Assembly: GCA_038093515.1 (NCBI GenBank)
Contig: JBBPSI010000107.1
Coordinates: 1-64,000 of the forward strand
DNA length: 64,000 nt
Direction of reading: 5' to 3'
From: Butyriboletus loyo
Taxonomy: Eukaryota; Basidiomycota; Agaricomycetes; Boletales; Boletaceae
Numbering within the stretch: position 1 is the first letter of the stretch; each line of letters opens with the position of its first letter. The position numbers and the translations under genes were made by a program. Shown here in pieces: positions 1-10,645 of the stretch. The notes beneath the pieces are model-generated. The model worked only from the letters and a program-made list of their open reading frames with translations, ran no database searches and was not told where the DNA came from.

Positions 1-77
1 CAATGATGTCATATAGACCAGTCTAGAAACGTAGTGGCTGTAAGTGAAATACAGAAATAGAACACTACCGTTTCAAC
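1..77 (-). repeat. Left copy of a 77-bp inverted repeat
   Basis: The reverse complement of this stretch matches 7854-7930 over 77 bases with only two differences. Both differences are CpG here and TpG in the right copy, as expected from decay of methylated CpG. The right copy lies in sequence beginning TGTTAGCAGG at about 7792 that looks LTR-like, so both may be pieces of one dispersed element. The left copy may extend beyond the window edge, and its inner end abuts Copia coding sequence. Confidence 0.85.
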
Positions 78-84
78 ATGATGG

Positions 85-399
85 TCATTCAGCAATATCC
101 CAGGTGTGTACTTCATTGAGACTTTTTAGTTCAGCATTGATAGCTTTGTCCCATTTTCCCCAGTCCAGCCATTTCTGTGCCTCCTCTATCATCACAGGTT
201 CCAGGGCTTCTGCTGCCAAGACACCAGCCACCATTGTATAAGCCATCTCATCACCTTCTAACTCCCATGTGATCTCAGTGTGCCCACCACCCACATTATC
301 ACCCTCACCTTCATCCACTTCCTGTTGTGCACCATCTTTCAATGGTGCACGCTCCAAGCCATCTCCTAAGAGACAGCCCAAAACACTCGCAGGGCCCAA
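85..399 (-). pseudogene. Copia pol fragment upstream of reverse transcriptase
   Basis: The translated minus strand contains EALEPVMIEEAQKWLDWG and KWDKAINAELKSLNEVHTWD. This is the hallmark stretch (W..A...E..SL....TWD) just before the reverse transcriptase domain of Ty1/Copia polyproteins. It then runs into a stop (WDIAE*) where the 77-bp repeat begins, so the catalytic domain is missing. It belongs to the same element as the gag at 2178-2600. Confidence 0.75.
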
Positions 400-489
400 G
401 CCTGTTCTGATGTGTACTCACAGGACACTACTCCTGGCAATTCTAACCAGTGAGCCAGAACCACCGATACCACCTTACTACCAGAGATA

Positions 490-1230
490 GCAAAGTATAC
501 AAGTGATAAAGACTGGGGAACCCAGGCTTCACCGGCCTTGTACTTATAGATTACAGAGAATGTGCACAGACCAAGCCATGCATCATCCTTATCTATCTAT
601 AATATATAAGTACATAGTACATTCCATGAGAGAGTTCTCAAGGAGCGGACATTAAAGATAGAAGCATTCGTGAGAGAGTTCTCACGAAGCGGAGATGAAA
701 AGAAGCAAGATCGATCTATCAAGATACGATCTGCTGAAAGGAGAAAGAAGACAGAAAGATCTATTAAGATACGATCTGTATGAAAGCATCCGAGATCAAG
801 ACCTATGAAACGGTAATTAAAGGAATGGAAGGTATATGGTAATTAAAGAAGAGCGGAACCAACGAGGATCACCATATGGGGATAGATGAGATTGGGTAGA
901 CAAAGGAAACATCTAAGTCCTCAATCATATAGAGAGGGGATTGTAGCTAGTAGGGCTAAGGTTAACGATAGGGGAAACCTTAACTAAGAGGTCTACTAGT
1001 ATGCAACGATTGTCCCAGGATAGGATGTCACATGATGTGGCTTTCCACAGTCACATGGTATCACGTGATAACGGTCACGTGACTCTTGTCATAAGGAAAT
1101 GAGGAGAAGAGTCCAGGTCTAAACAATGCGACTGGCTCTTAGTGTTCTAGTGTAGTCTGTATAGTACAAAGTGTAATAAAGTGTTTGTGAAGTGTCTATA
1201 AAGTTCTCGTGATATGATAGCATCATAACA
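490..1230. other. Non-coding insertion inside the Copia remnant
   Basis: No coding similarity is visible here although Copia coding sequence lies on both sides. The stretch carries short internal repeats: a motif close to gagagagttctcangaagcgga twice near 630-700, and gatctatNaagatacgatctg twice at about 712 and 760. It also has TCACGTGA-type palindromes near 1060-1080. The right end reads CATCATAACA, which on the minus strand starts TGTTATGATG, so it could be a nested solo LTR. I found no convincing target duplication, and the left boundary is approximate. Confidence 0.3.
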
Positions 1231-1639
1231 CTTCCCCCACTGGCTGCATACCTTGAGGGAATGGCAGCTTACTACCTCAACCATCATGGGTTCCAGTCCC
1301 ATCACACAGCATGCGCATGTAGGAGGACTCGGTCCTTTTCCTGGTAAACCACCTTAACTCGTTTGGCTGTGGCACAATCTTGAAATTGTCACCTAGGTGG
1401 TTGTTTCATGGTGGATCTGGTGGGTTGGCATTTGGAGCTGGGATGTCAGGTGTAGAGGTGGAGGGATTTTCTGGTGGGTCTATCAACTCCTGAATGGTGT
1501 GCTGACAAGTTTTGTGTCCATCATTGCTAGGCCCATCTCGGTTGTCACCTTGTCCCTCTTCAATCTGCACTTCTCTGTACCCTATCACCACACCACTGTC
1601 TCATTTAAATGAGATGTTTCACTTGACTGTGACCATGCA

Positions 1640-2010
1640 TTGATCAGCAAAATAAATTCAGTGTGCACTGCTTTCGGCATCAAACCCAATCCAGTGGCCC
1701 TTGTGTGTGCAAGCATCTAGCTTTGAGCTGCTTGTGTCGTGCAACCAGCACCGTGCACCCCAGACTGGTAAGCTTTTTATATTGGGTTTTTCACCATGCA
1801 GCATCTCATATGGGGTCTTGCCATCAAGTGCTCAGGTTGCTGACCTGTTTTTCACCCAGACTGCATGACATATTGCCTCACCCCAGAGAGATTTCGGGAG
1901 ACCACTTGCATGGAGGACCATCTGCACTCACTCAACTAGTGTGCAGTTCAGTCACTCTGCAACACTGTTGTGCTGCGGCATGTCATGTACAGTGAGTTTC
2001 TGCTCTGTAC
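1640..2010 (-). pseudogene. Copia integrase fragment with RIP-like stops
   Basis: The minus-strand translation reads HDMPQHNSVAE*LNCTLVE, then KSLWGEAICHAVWVKNRSAT*ALDGKTPYEMLHGEKPN and SLPVWGARCW. This matches the end of the Copia integrase core (..Q.NG.AER.NRTL.E.) and its TPYE..HG.KP motif. The stops fall where the family has arginine (CGA changed to TGA), and other arginines have become cysteine (CGC/CGT changed to TGC/TGT). The fragment is therefore non-functional through C-to-T change at CpG. Confidence 0.75.
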
Positions 2011-2177
2011 CATGTGCTTTCAGGTGGCAACTGAATTCATTGCTCAGGTATTCTCCCCCTCAGTCCAATCTCAGCTGTTTGATAGCAATGCCATGCTGAG
2101 TCTTTGCCCAGGCTTCATATTGAGTATATGCCTCAAATGTTTCTGATTTCACAGCAAGGAGGTAGTGTGAGTAGTTA

Positions 2178-2600
2178 TCAGTGAAGGAGCAATAATACAC
2201 TTTCTTGGCAAGTGTTTGGGTGGGAAGACCACTGCTTGAATTGAGCCTTCAGCATGTCAAAGTATTCCTTCACTGTCTCCTTGCTCACAAGCTGAATGTA
2301 GAGGCTATCTGGGAGAGTGACTGCTATTTGGTGACAGACATAGGCATCTTTCTCATCCCATGTGGCAAGATCCTTTTCATACTGTTCGACCTCCTGGACT
2401 TCAGCTGCAGTGGTTGGTATCCATGCAGGAGATTTGCCTATTACTGGATCAACAGGCTTTATTTTTGTTCTGTTGAGGTAGCCTCCAAGTCCTTGGCCTC
2501 GTATCAATATTTCCAGGTGAGACTTCCAAATAGTCCATCCTTTTCCTGCTGTGTCAAGCTTAGGAACCTTGAAATCATCTGACTTTGAGTTGTAGGACAT
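2178..2600 (-). pseudogene. Copia gag fragment
   Basis: This 140-residue minus-strand reading frame starts MSYNSKSDDFKVPKLDTAGK and continues with W..WK.HLEILIRGQGLGGYL, a typical Copia-type gag N-terminus (PF14223-like). The later LPDSLYIQLVSKETVKEYFDMLKAQF segment also fits. The family protein continues to a zinc knuckle, but here the frame ends after SSHPNTCQESVLLLLH. It is the gag of the element spanning 85-3445. Confidence 0.75.
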
Positions 2601-2623
2601 TGTAGTTGGGGCTTTTAGTATGA

Positions 2624-3445
2624 GAGGTTGTCTGTTCCTTGTCTATTTAATTTTCCATGTCAGGGCTCATAACCTGTGGAAGTATAGACTCAGTACTGTG
2701 CAGACAGTGACTGAGGTGGTTGAGTCCATGACACAAGTCTAAGTGTGCATGTGATTATGTAATACATAGCATAGCTACAATACTAACTACAACAATATGA
2801 TTCACACAGGTGGGCCTGCCTGTGGGTCAATGGAAGGCATACACTAGAGATGAACAGGCCTGAAAGGGGTATATGCTACAGACAGGGGGCCCACAGAAGG
2901 GTATATGCTGCAGATGAGGGGGACCACAGCATTGTATATATATGCTATACATGAGGGGGCCTGCAGCATTGTATATACTATAGACAAGGGGGCCTACAGG
3001 GGGGGTGGGCTATACATGAGGAGGCCCACAGCATTGTATATGCTGTAGGTGAGGGGGCTTACAGCAATGTATATGCTACAGATGACAGGGCCCACAGGGC
3101 AAAGGGGATGTGAATAATGGAGATCTTGGATATGGGTCTTGGTGCACTAGTCAAGACATATCATAATCTAGTCACATGCTAGTCACATGATGAACAAAAT
3201 GTCATTGGATGAAGAAAGCAGAGATGTGACAGCTCAGCTGAAGGATCAGCCTGGCAGGGTGAACAATAGGGGCTATCTCTGTATCTTGGGACAGAGATGT
3301 CTGGGAGTGACTGGGATAGTGGATGACAGTCCACTGGTGACTGGGAGAGTGGGTGATATACAGTATCATGGAGACAGCAGGGTAGTGGGATGTGGTAGTG
3401 TGGGAAAATGAGTGGCAGGGTACACTTAGGGGTAAAACTATAACA
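2624..3445 (-). mobile_element. 5' LTR of the Copia remnant
   Basis: The minus-strand sequence starting at 3445 (tgttatagttttacccctaag) is homologous to the LTR at 3939-4761 and to the copy at 8083-8729. For example, the stretch around 3130-3190 aligns with 8405-8475, with CACGTG changed to CACATG. This copy is heavily converted from CpG to TpG or CpA. Its central part is expanded by a minisatellite. The inner end is estimated from the length of the intact solo LTR, so it is approximate. Confidence 0.65.
2867..3100. repeat. Minisatellite inside an LTR
   Basis: Roughly six degenerate copies of a 35 to 45-base unit occur here, each containing a variant of tgtatatgctataga followed by gagggggcccaca. 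The other LTR copies have this motif once (acaatgtccatgaggccggccccacag near 8360-8385), so the array expanded within this copy after insertion. Confidence 0.6.
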
Positions 3446-3938
3446 TCACCTCCCTCATCTCACCTTCCAACACATCACTTGTTCAAAGAGCCCCTACCCA
3501 CCCATTTGTGCTCTGCTTGTGCACCATCCACATCTATTTGCTCACATGATTACCCACCCATTAGCAGTCACCCACCCATTCACACTTGTGCTTTGTTCAC
3601 ACACCACCCACACTCACCATCAAATCCATTTGTCTGCCTGCTACAAATTTTATTTTATTTTGTCTAGATTATAGTACTATACAGATTGTAGTGGATATTA
3701 TATTTTAAATCAACTTACATGGGAGGGAGAAAACATAAGTGCTTTAACAGAGTTACATAGTACACATACCATACAGGACCAGTCTTCGTGCACAGTGTTA
3801 TGCTGGGCGCTAACAACTAGAACTCTAGGTGGCACTCAAGAGTAGCTGCAGGACTTGGGAGATGATTCTGAGGTGGGTCTCAGACTATGCCTTAGTGCTC
3901 ACACTAAGAGTCTGGAGTGGAAACTAATTGCTAGCAGT

Positions 3939-4761
3939 TGTTACAGTTTTACCCCTAAGCGTACCCCGCCACTCATTTTCCCACGCTCACGCGTCCCCGC
4001 CGCCCCCGCCATCTTGCGATGCCGCCCATCGCCCGCTCCCTAGTCGCCTAGTGGATGTTATCCACTTCCCCGGTCGTTCCAGCAAGTCTCAGTGACGCTA
4101 CACTGAGATAGCCCCTGTCTCATCGCCCCGTCGGGCCGGACCCACAGCTGAGCTGTCGCGTCCTCTATTTCTTTAACCAATGACATTTGTTACATCACGT
4201 GACTAGCACGTGACTAGATTACGACACATCAGTACCTTCATGTCGAGACCCGTATCCAAGGGCTCCGCCGTTCGCGCACCCTTCGCCCTGTGGGGCTCGC
4301 CTCATGGACATTGTCGCTTCGCCTTCAGCTCTTCCTATTCGCTGACGATGTCGCCATCTTACTCGGAGCTTCGCTCCCTCGTTACCGGCACTTTGCCGCT
4401 TCTTCTTTCGCCGCTATGACTCGGACAGACTCATAGCCCTTTGCCCTTCGCTGCCACACACAGCTCGGTCTGTGCACGATAGACATTAGTATATATACTC
4501 GCACTTAGACTAGTACGAGTTCTTTAGCTAATTCTACGCATCTACCAAGTGCATAGTAATCTAGCAATATACCCTTCTCTTGCCGATAAAGCCGATAAGA
4601 GTCTGCTCGATCTCGTCTGGTCGCCACCACTCAAGATCTCGCCGACACTTGCTTTGCAAGACACCCGATAGCGTCGTCTACGCGAGTCGGCTAGTTTCCT
4701 CATTAGGCTCGAGCCCCTATAAGTGCTCGCTTGCTAGCTATTGTGCGCTACCAGCGTAACA
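3939..4761 (+). mobile_element. Solo LTR with 5-bp target duplication
   Basis: The element begins TGTTACAG and ends CGTAACA, the TG..CA ends of an LTR with an inverted terminus. It is flanked by an exact 5-bp duplication, GCAGT at 3934-3938 and again at 4762-4766. It is 823 bp, keeps many CpG sites (unlike the copy at 2624-3445), and has a tatatata box near 4490. Internal coding sequence is absent, so it is a recombination-derived solo LTR. A reading frame at 4210-4419 is just LTR sequence and is shared by the inverted copy at 8251-8460. Confidence 0.8.
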
Positions 4762-4766
4762 GCAGT

Positions 4767-5306
4767 GAGCTGTGTAGAACTAGATAAAGTACACTGGAGT
4801 AAAGACTGGGTATTTATACTACTGGGGTCTGTGCACAGACCATGTCCCTAATCGGGTCATAAGGGTAAGAGGACAAATGCGGAAGGAATACTCTAGAAGC
4901 TTCTTGAGTATGAGAGAAATGGCGTCCATGTGCGAGAAATGATGACTAAGCCAAATGCTCGCAGCATTCAAAGGAAAGTAGGCGAAAACAGTAGTCCAAA
5001 AGTTAGAGGAGAAAAAAGGTAGTCCACTACCGTAACACACAGTACTGCTGTCCATTTTTTGTTGTACAGCCGAGACAGCTTACTTAATCTGTGCAGCTCT
5101 ATTACTTGAAACTCCGACACTGCTGCGTCTGCAATCAATAGTCGAAAACCGCCCCAAATCATGTCGGAATCAGGGGATGTCAAAAGCGGATTCCGCAGTT
5201 TGCCGAACGTGAAAGTCGTGTCGAAATCTGCGTCGAAATCGACCTCGAAATCGACTCGAAATCGACGATCCAAATCAACATTGAAGGACCCTATTGAATG
5301 ACCCTA
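4767..5306. other. Intergenic, no gene seen
   Basis: No recognisable coding sequence. A short tandem array of tcgaaatcg-type units lies at about 5219-5268, for example tcgaaatctgcg, tcgaaatcgacc and tcgaaatcgac. Minus-strand reading frames here show no family features. Confidence 0.4.
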
Positions 5307-5364
5307 TTGGTGGATTTATCGATGACGGAACTTTTGGCGAGCTTTTTGCTCGTTTTTGACTCGG
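5307..5364 (+). repeat. Left arm of perfect 58-bp inverted repeat
   Basis: This arm starts ttggtggatttatcgatgac and ends tttttgactcgg. It is the exact reverse complement of 7640-7697 (58 of 58 bases as read). Each arm contains its own small hairpin, CGAGC-AAAAA-GCTCG. The pair brackets the acyltransferase gene. Confidence 0.9.
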
Positions 5365-5538
5365 CTACGTTTGTAGGTAGGCTAGTAGTGCGGCCTCGGC
5401 CACAACTCGGACACGACTCGGAAGCGATTTGGAATGATTCATCAAGTATGCGAAGAATGACACTCACAGCCTCGTAAGCCATTATTTAAAAGTTGGCCTT
5501 ACTAGGCTTTGCAGGACGCTTATCATTCCACCGCATCG

Positions 5539-7572
5539 ATGCCTGGCTGGACGTTGGTGGACACCCATCCAACTCAAGGGCGCACTTTCCAACGTCCTCT
5601 GGACGCTTTGGAACCCGCATTTTTCTTGGATGGCCTCTTCAACGGGACCACAGACACCGTACAGCAATTTGAACTCCGTCTCTTAGACGGTTCTCGAGAT
5701 GCAGATTTGTTGTCTGTGGCCAACATCCAGAGGGCATGGCTATCTACAAAGAGGCGTTACCCGCTCGTGGGGGCCACCGTGCAGGGTCACAGAGCACCAG
5801 AAGCTACAGATTCGAAAGCGGAGGGTGGTGGTCGCGGCGGTGGCAACGACAGAGGATTTACGTCAGAGCCCCACTTTGTCGTCCGGGAGCACGATCTTTC
5901 CGTCCTTCGTCCGCGCGAGATCGTCTTTGGGGAGGTGACCGGTGCAGAGGAAGTACAGCAGCGGGTGGTTGCGATCTGGGGTGGTCCTCGTCCGCTGTCC
6001 GAGGATCTACTGGTACAGTTGTATGTCTTTCGCGAGACCGACTGCGAGAGAACAGACGTCCTCCACCTGATGACGTTGATGGCACATTGCATAGCAGACG
6101 GGATGGCGAACCGCTCGTTCGTGCGGTGTTTCTTGGATACCCTCGCGAGGGGTGGAGGCCCAGACTCGGAGCCTGCTCAGATTCCGCTGGAGGACAGGTT
6201 GACGATGGCGATCCCCTCTATGGACCTCCAACCTATCGATCTCCGCTCGCTCAGTCCAGCAAGACAGCGATGGCGAAGGGCGGTCGGGGTCATCATATTC
6301 CAATTGAGGGTGGCAAAGAGGCAGGTGGGTATTGTTGTCTTTTGGAATGTTCCTCACGCCATAGGCAACCGAGGTCGTCTTCGACGGGAACGCTAATGGG
6401 TTTATGGTCATTAATGTAGGGTGGGCATACGCTTCCGTGTCGTGTCACGCGCTCGACACGGCACACCGCCGCACGGCCTGGTCGCCTCTCCACCTTGCTC
6501 ACACATACACAAAGCACTGCCGTATTCGCCAACTGTCGTCTACACAATGTCACGTTTGGAAATGCCTACCTCGCGGTCGCACAAGTGGCGATGACCCGAG
6601 TACTGTACCGACGATACCTGCGTGGCGAGATTTCTGAAGAGGAATGGGCGTATCGAAAAAACCAACCACATATTACTGTGGGTCCGCTCAATTTACGTCG
6701 GTATCTCGACAAGGCGTGGTATGATAGGGGCGGTGGAGGCGAGTTTGTGTTGTCCATCAGCGTCTTTTTCTATCAGCTCCCGTTCATGACGCTTGGCGCT
6801 ACGGCAGAACAGCACCAGAAACGCGATCATGACCGGGAACGCGTTCTGTTGGATGGTGCACCGCCATTCTGCGACCTCCTCACCTTTGATCGGTCCTTGC
6901 ATCGCGCTAGGCTGGTCAAGAAGCAAGCGACGGCGTTTTTCGGCCATCCCTTGTTTCTCGAGATCATAATTGCGTCGAGGGTAGCGGTCGCTGCGCATAG
7001 GCGGCGCGGTGCTCTGCAGCGGACGAAGCGCGTTGAGAGTGGCGATGACAGCGGCATGAATGGGAACTTGGACAAGGACGAGGTTCTGTCAGTCATGGAC
7101 ATGCCCATGGTCTTCGCTCATGGGGGGTCTAGCTTTGGAAACGTGCGTTTTGTATCTCTTTTTCCAAACACGCATGACTCTCGATTCTGACCTCCATTCC
7201 ATCTACCAGCTAGATTTGATATTCCCACATGAATATCCCTTACCACCCACTCACCCACTCTCACCCTACTCTTCCGTTCCACATCCTGATAAAGCGGGCT
7301 ATATTACCCCTCCCTTTTCCCCCTCGCCATCTGCCTCTGAAGCGGACAAGACCCCAAAAATCGCGGCAGAACACATCGGGACGTATCTCCATACGCGCCC
7401 TTCGGAGCTTTACCTCGGCGCATCTACTTGGCGTGGACGTTTGAGCGTGTTCGTTTCTTATGATGGCAACGCGTTCGAGGAAGGGGTCATGAGGGAATGG
7501 TTGGACGAAATCAGGGAGGCCATGTTGTGGTACCTCGGTCGGATGCATGATCAGTCGCGTCGGCCTCCGTAG
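5539..7572 (+). CDS. CAT/BAHD-like acyltransferase-fold protein
   Basis: Three exons (5539-6324, 6420-7142, 7210-7572) join in phase 0 across introns of 95 and 67 nt. The start is the ATG at 5539 (MPGWTLVDTHPTQGRTF); upstream in-frame codons have no ATG. Exon 1 carries HCIADGMA, which fits the HHxxxDG active-site motif of the chloramphenicol acetyltransferase / condensation / alcohol acetyltransferase fold, with the second His replaced by Cys as in several family members. Exon 2 has ANCRLHNVTFGNAYLAVAQ, a conserved strand-helix of fungal members. Exon 3 ends YLGASTWRGRLSVFVSYDGN and a final helix, again typical. Together this gives about 620 residues, a full-length protein. The likely activity is acyl transfer to an alcohol or amine in secondary metabolism, but the substrate is unknown. 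It sits alone between transposon debris and inside a perfect inverted repeat. Confidence 0.75.
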
Positions 7573-7639
7573 AGTCGAAGTGGTGGTGGTGATGGACAAG
7601 TTGGACTTGATGAAGGCGTACTAGCATCTACAAAAATAT

Positions 7640-7697
7640 CCGAGTCAAAAACGAGCAAAAAGCTCGCCAAAAGTTCCGTCATCGATAAATCCACCAA
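7640..7697 (-). repeat. Right arm of perfect 58-bp inverted repeat
   Basis: Exact reverse complement of 5307-5364. It begins 68 bases after the acyltransferase stop codon, so it probably lies in that gene's 3' UTR or terminator region. Confidence 0.9.
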
Positions 7698-7791
7698 CCA
7701 GAGCTCTCAAATGGGCCTTAAGAGAGTTGTCAAGCGATTACATCAGAGTCAGTTTGGCAACTCCAAATTAGCCATGTTGGTGTTTGGTTTG

Positions 7792-8082
7792 TGTTAGCAG
7801 GAATTGAGCCCATGTAGTCACATTGTCACATAGTACCCTGCTACCCTGGGTTTGTTGAAATGGTAGTGTTCTATTTCTGTATTTCACTTACAGCCACTAT
7901 GTTTCTAGACTGGTCTATATGACATCATTGTCTAGACCTAGTCATGCTTATCACATTACAAATAGCTCTTATTATGCTATTGGATGATATGCTTAGTCTT
8001 ATCTCTTATCTCTATCATATCGTCATGTATTTCATACTATACCTTATAAAGGTACTATACAGAACATAAGTACAAACCGGCT
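7792..8082 (+). mobile_element. LTR-like fragment holding the right 77-bp repeat
   Basis: The stretch starts TGTTAGCAGGAATTGAGCCC, an LTR-like beginning, contains a TATA-like accttataaagg near 8040, and ends near agtaca at about 8075. The right copy of the 77-bp inverted repeat lies inside at 7854-7930. It interrupts the second copy of the larger LTR, which resumes at about 8083. Boundaries and classification are inferred, and no target duplication was confirmed. Confidence 0.4.
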
Positions 8083-8729
8083 CTATTGGCAGATGGGGTA
8101 TACTGCTAGATTACTATGCACTTGGTAGATGCGTAGAATTAGCTAAAGAACTCGTACTAGTCTAAGTGCGAGTATATATACTGGTGTCCATCGTGCACAG
8201 ACCGAGCTGTGCGTGGCAGCGAAGGGCAAAGGGCTATGAGTCTGTCCGAGTCATAGCGGCGAAAGAAGAAGCAGCAAAGTGCCGGTAACGAGGGAGCGAA
8301 GCTCCAGGTAAGGTGGCGACATCGTCAGCAAATGAGAAGTGCTGAACATGAAGTGACAATGTCCATGAGGCCGGCCCCACAGGGCGAAGGGTACGCGAAC
8401 GGCGGAGCCCTTGGATACGGGTCTCGACGCGAAGGTAAGAACACGTCGTAATCTAATCACGTGCTAGTCACGTGATGCAAGAAATGTCATTGGTCAAATA
8501 AGAAGGGACGCGACAGCTCAACTGAGGGTCCGGCCCGACGGGGCGAGAAGACAGGGGCTATCTCGGTGCAACGGCACAGAGACTCGCAGGAACAACTGGG
8601 GGAGTGGGTAACATCCACTAGGCGACTGGAGGGTGGGCGATGGGGGCATTGTAAGGCAGCGGAGACGGCGGGGACGCATGAGCATGGGAAAACGAGTGGC
8701 GGGGTACACTTAGGGGTAAAACTGTAACA
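8083..8729 (-). mobile_element. Truncated LTR copy inserted in a kinase exon
   Basis: On the minus strand from 8729 (tgttacagttttacccctaag) this matches the solo LTR at 3939-4761 up to the equivalent of about 4590, where the LTR-like fragment at 7792-8082 cuts it off. Immediately after position 8729 the sequence becomes a kinase exon (tggcacaccaactcaagttt, compare 20846-20860). The LTR therefore landed in a WD40-kinase gene and the 5' part of that gene is gone from here. Confidence 0.75.
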
Positions 8730-9483
8730 TGGCACACCAACTCAAGTTTGTGCATCCAGTTAACATCATCTGCTTTCTCGTCCTCTGACCTTGCACAGTA
8801 GCTACTAGACATCGCCAAAGGGTTGCACTACTGTGGGTTGCTTCTATCATTTCAAAGGCTCGAAAGGATAACACACTGCAGTGCATTCCTTGCACCTTCC
8901 CATCGTCCATGGTGACCTGAACTGTGTGCGTCAAAGTAGAAACATCAGCATTGTTGTTGTCTAATCATAAGGCAGAATAACATACTTCTCGACGAAAATT
9001 GCACTGCACGCTTAGCCGATTTTGGCTACGCTTCCTTGGTGGGCCACCTTCCCGAGGCATTGTCCTATCTCCAAAGATCCACCACACAACCTGGTGCCCT
9101 GCGCTGGGCTGCGCCGGAGCAAATTAGGTCAGAAAAGACGTTTCACAGGACACCCAAGAGTGATATATACTCCTTTGGATGTGTCAGTCTTCAGGGAGGT
9201 CTGTTAACCATGCAATATGGATCGATTTTGATTTTCTTGCAGGTGTTGTCTGGCAAACAGCCATGGTCGGAAGTCCGGGATGATCTAGCCATCATTTCTC
9301 GCTTGGAGAAATTCCACACGCCTGCGCGACCAGAGTCTCGAAGGATAGATGACTCGCACTGGGAGTTAATTCAGCACTGCTGGTCATCGAATATATGGAG
9401 CGACCTGCTGCGGAAGCAATAATCACCGTCATCCAACGGTTTTTGAGTGAGACACGGCAACCCCGCGACTCGCCGATATCATA
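8730..9483 (+). pseudogene. 5'-truncated WD40-kinase gene, kinase C-lobe remnant
   Basis: This is homologous to 20846-21590. It keeps the catalytic-loop exon (IVHGDLN), the N-N-I-L-L-D exon leading into ARLADFGYAS, the activation-segment motif RWAAPEQI and SDIYSFGCVSLQ. The N-lobe, linker and propeller are missing because an LTR is inserted at 8729. Near 9390 the order aatatatggagcgacc replaces aatatggaggagcgacc of its relatives, a net one-base loss that shifts the frame to an early stop at 9422. It is a pseudogene and marks the left end of the inverted duplication. Confidence 0.8.
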
Positions 9484-10645
9484 GCCGAGTCATGCTGATT
9501 CCCTTGTGACAGATTGATTCGTTGACGTCTCTCGGCCATGCTACCACGGAGCAACGCGCTCGATGCTTTCCTCAAGGCTTGCATTGGGCTGGAAGGCAGC
9601 AGTGATCTCTTGCTGGAGATGCGTATCTGGTAGAGGCTAGCTTGAACGACGCCGCTTTCGTGACCCTCATCGTCTTGTCAATCTTTGTTCCCATTCTCGT
9701 TCTCTGATGTATGTGGAACAGTGAGGCTTTTCAAAAACCGTGCGCTAGTTGTATCGCCATCGCGTGGACCATCTGTCGTACATTTAACTGCTTGCGAACT
9801 GTTTTGATTTTTTGTACGAGCGTGTACCGAGGTGTAGATCTTATCTCATCTTGGATAGATGTCTCATACCCGATTATATCTTTCCAAACGTTGTATGTAA
9901 TATTGAATGATGCTATCGCGTAGTTCTGAAGGGTGGTCAGTTTGAGAATCTGAATCAGTGACGTTTGGCCACATGTTGTCACTGTGGGTGACACTTCATC
10001 TAGGCATCATTCCATTCTATCACGTGTCCATCCGAGGGATCGTAGCAGCCGCTAGCCTGGCTCAGATGCGACTGTTCTCGGTGCGGGTGTAACTAATTCA
10101 AAATTAAACTATATAAAACAAGTACAAGGTATTTACATTTCCACTCTGAACTACCCCTAAGTGAGTAAGTAGGTCTACCACTGCAGCCCGGGAAAACTCA
10201 ACAAGTTCACCTCTAGCGTCTGGGAGAGACGATGATCTTCTCAATAATCTATAAGGAACAGCGATTGGCATCGGTGAACAGTTCCACATCCTAACCAACG
10301 AACTGCGAGCTCCAACTGTTGAACGCTGGCGCACTCCATGGACCATCACCGGTGGTCGTGGTTATTGGGAGCTCTCGGCGGACTTCGAAGTACCGACGAT
10401 GCCGGTGGGAGAGTTGGACGTTCGTTCGTGACAGGCCAGGCGACGGTCTAGGTCTGCCGATAATACATTCAGCGAGGTCTGTAGGTAAGTCAGACTTTTG
10501 TATCGGGCAAAAGAACGCCCCGCGTAGTCATGCTCACTCCCGATCGGCGAGTCCCCTCCCATTCATGTTCTGTGGCTCGCCAATCCCCCGCGGGGAGGGG
10601 GGGGGGCGGACCGACTCGGAACGGCAGTAGGAATGCCCCGGGTCG
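9484..10645. other. Duplicated intergenic block (inverted at 35640-36660)
   Basis: I see no gene. The block is similar in reverse complement to 35640-36660, for instance around 9731-9994 versus 36098-36361 and 10362-10562 versus 35684-35878. It ends at atgccccgggtcg (10646), where the two arms diverge and the unrelated gene 10825-11696 begins in this arm only. Confidence 0.6.

Larger units (their letters stand above)
85..3445 (-). mobile_element. Decayed Ty1/Copia-like LTR retrotransposon
   Basis: Read on the minus strand, this block has an LTR (ending at 3445), a gag start (2600), an integrase segment (about 2010-1640) and the linker that precedes reverse transcriptase (399-85). That is the order LTR-gag-integrase-RT of Copia elements. 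No reverse transcriptase or RNase H follows; the coding sequence breaks off next to the 77-bp repeat at the window edge. The block is strikingly poor in CpG compared with 3950-4760, and integrase arginine codons have become TGA stops. A sequence resembling a primer-binding site (ggttatgagccc on the minus strand) lies between LTR and gag, near 2670. The element is dead. Confidence 0.8.

Noticed and set aside
4210..4419. Conserved frame shared with 8251-8460
   Set aside because: Both are inside LTR copies; conservation reflects the repeat, not a protein.
5736..6419. Long overlapping frames in the acyltransferase region on both strands
   Set aside because: Arg/Ser-rich out-of-frame translations of a GC-rich exon; only the frame with HCIADG and the in-phase exons forms a known fold.
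8087..8091. TGGCA as target duplication matching 8730-8734
   Set aside because: The left TGGCA is part of sequence homologous to the sister LTR (ttgccgataaagcc on the other strand), so it lies within the element and the match is chance.
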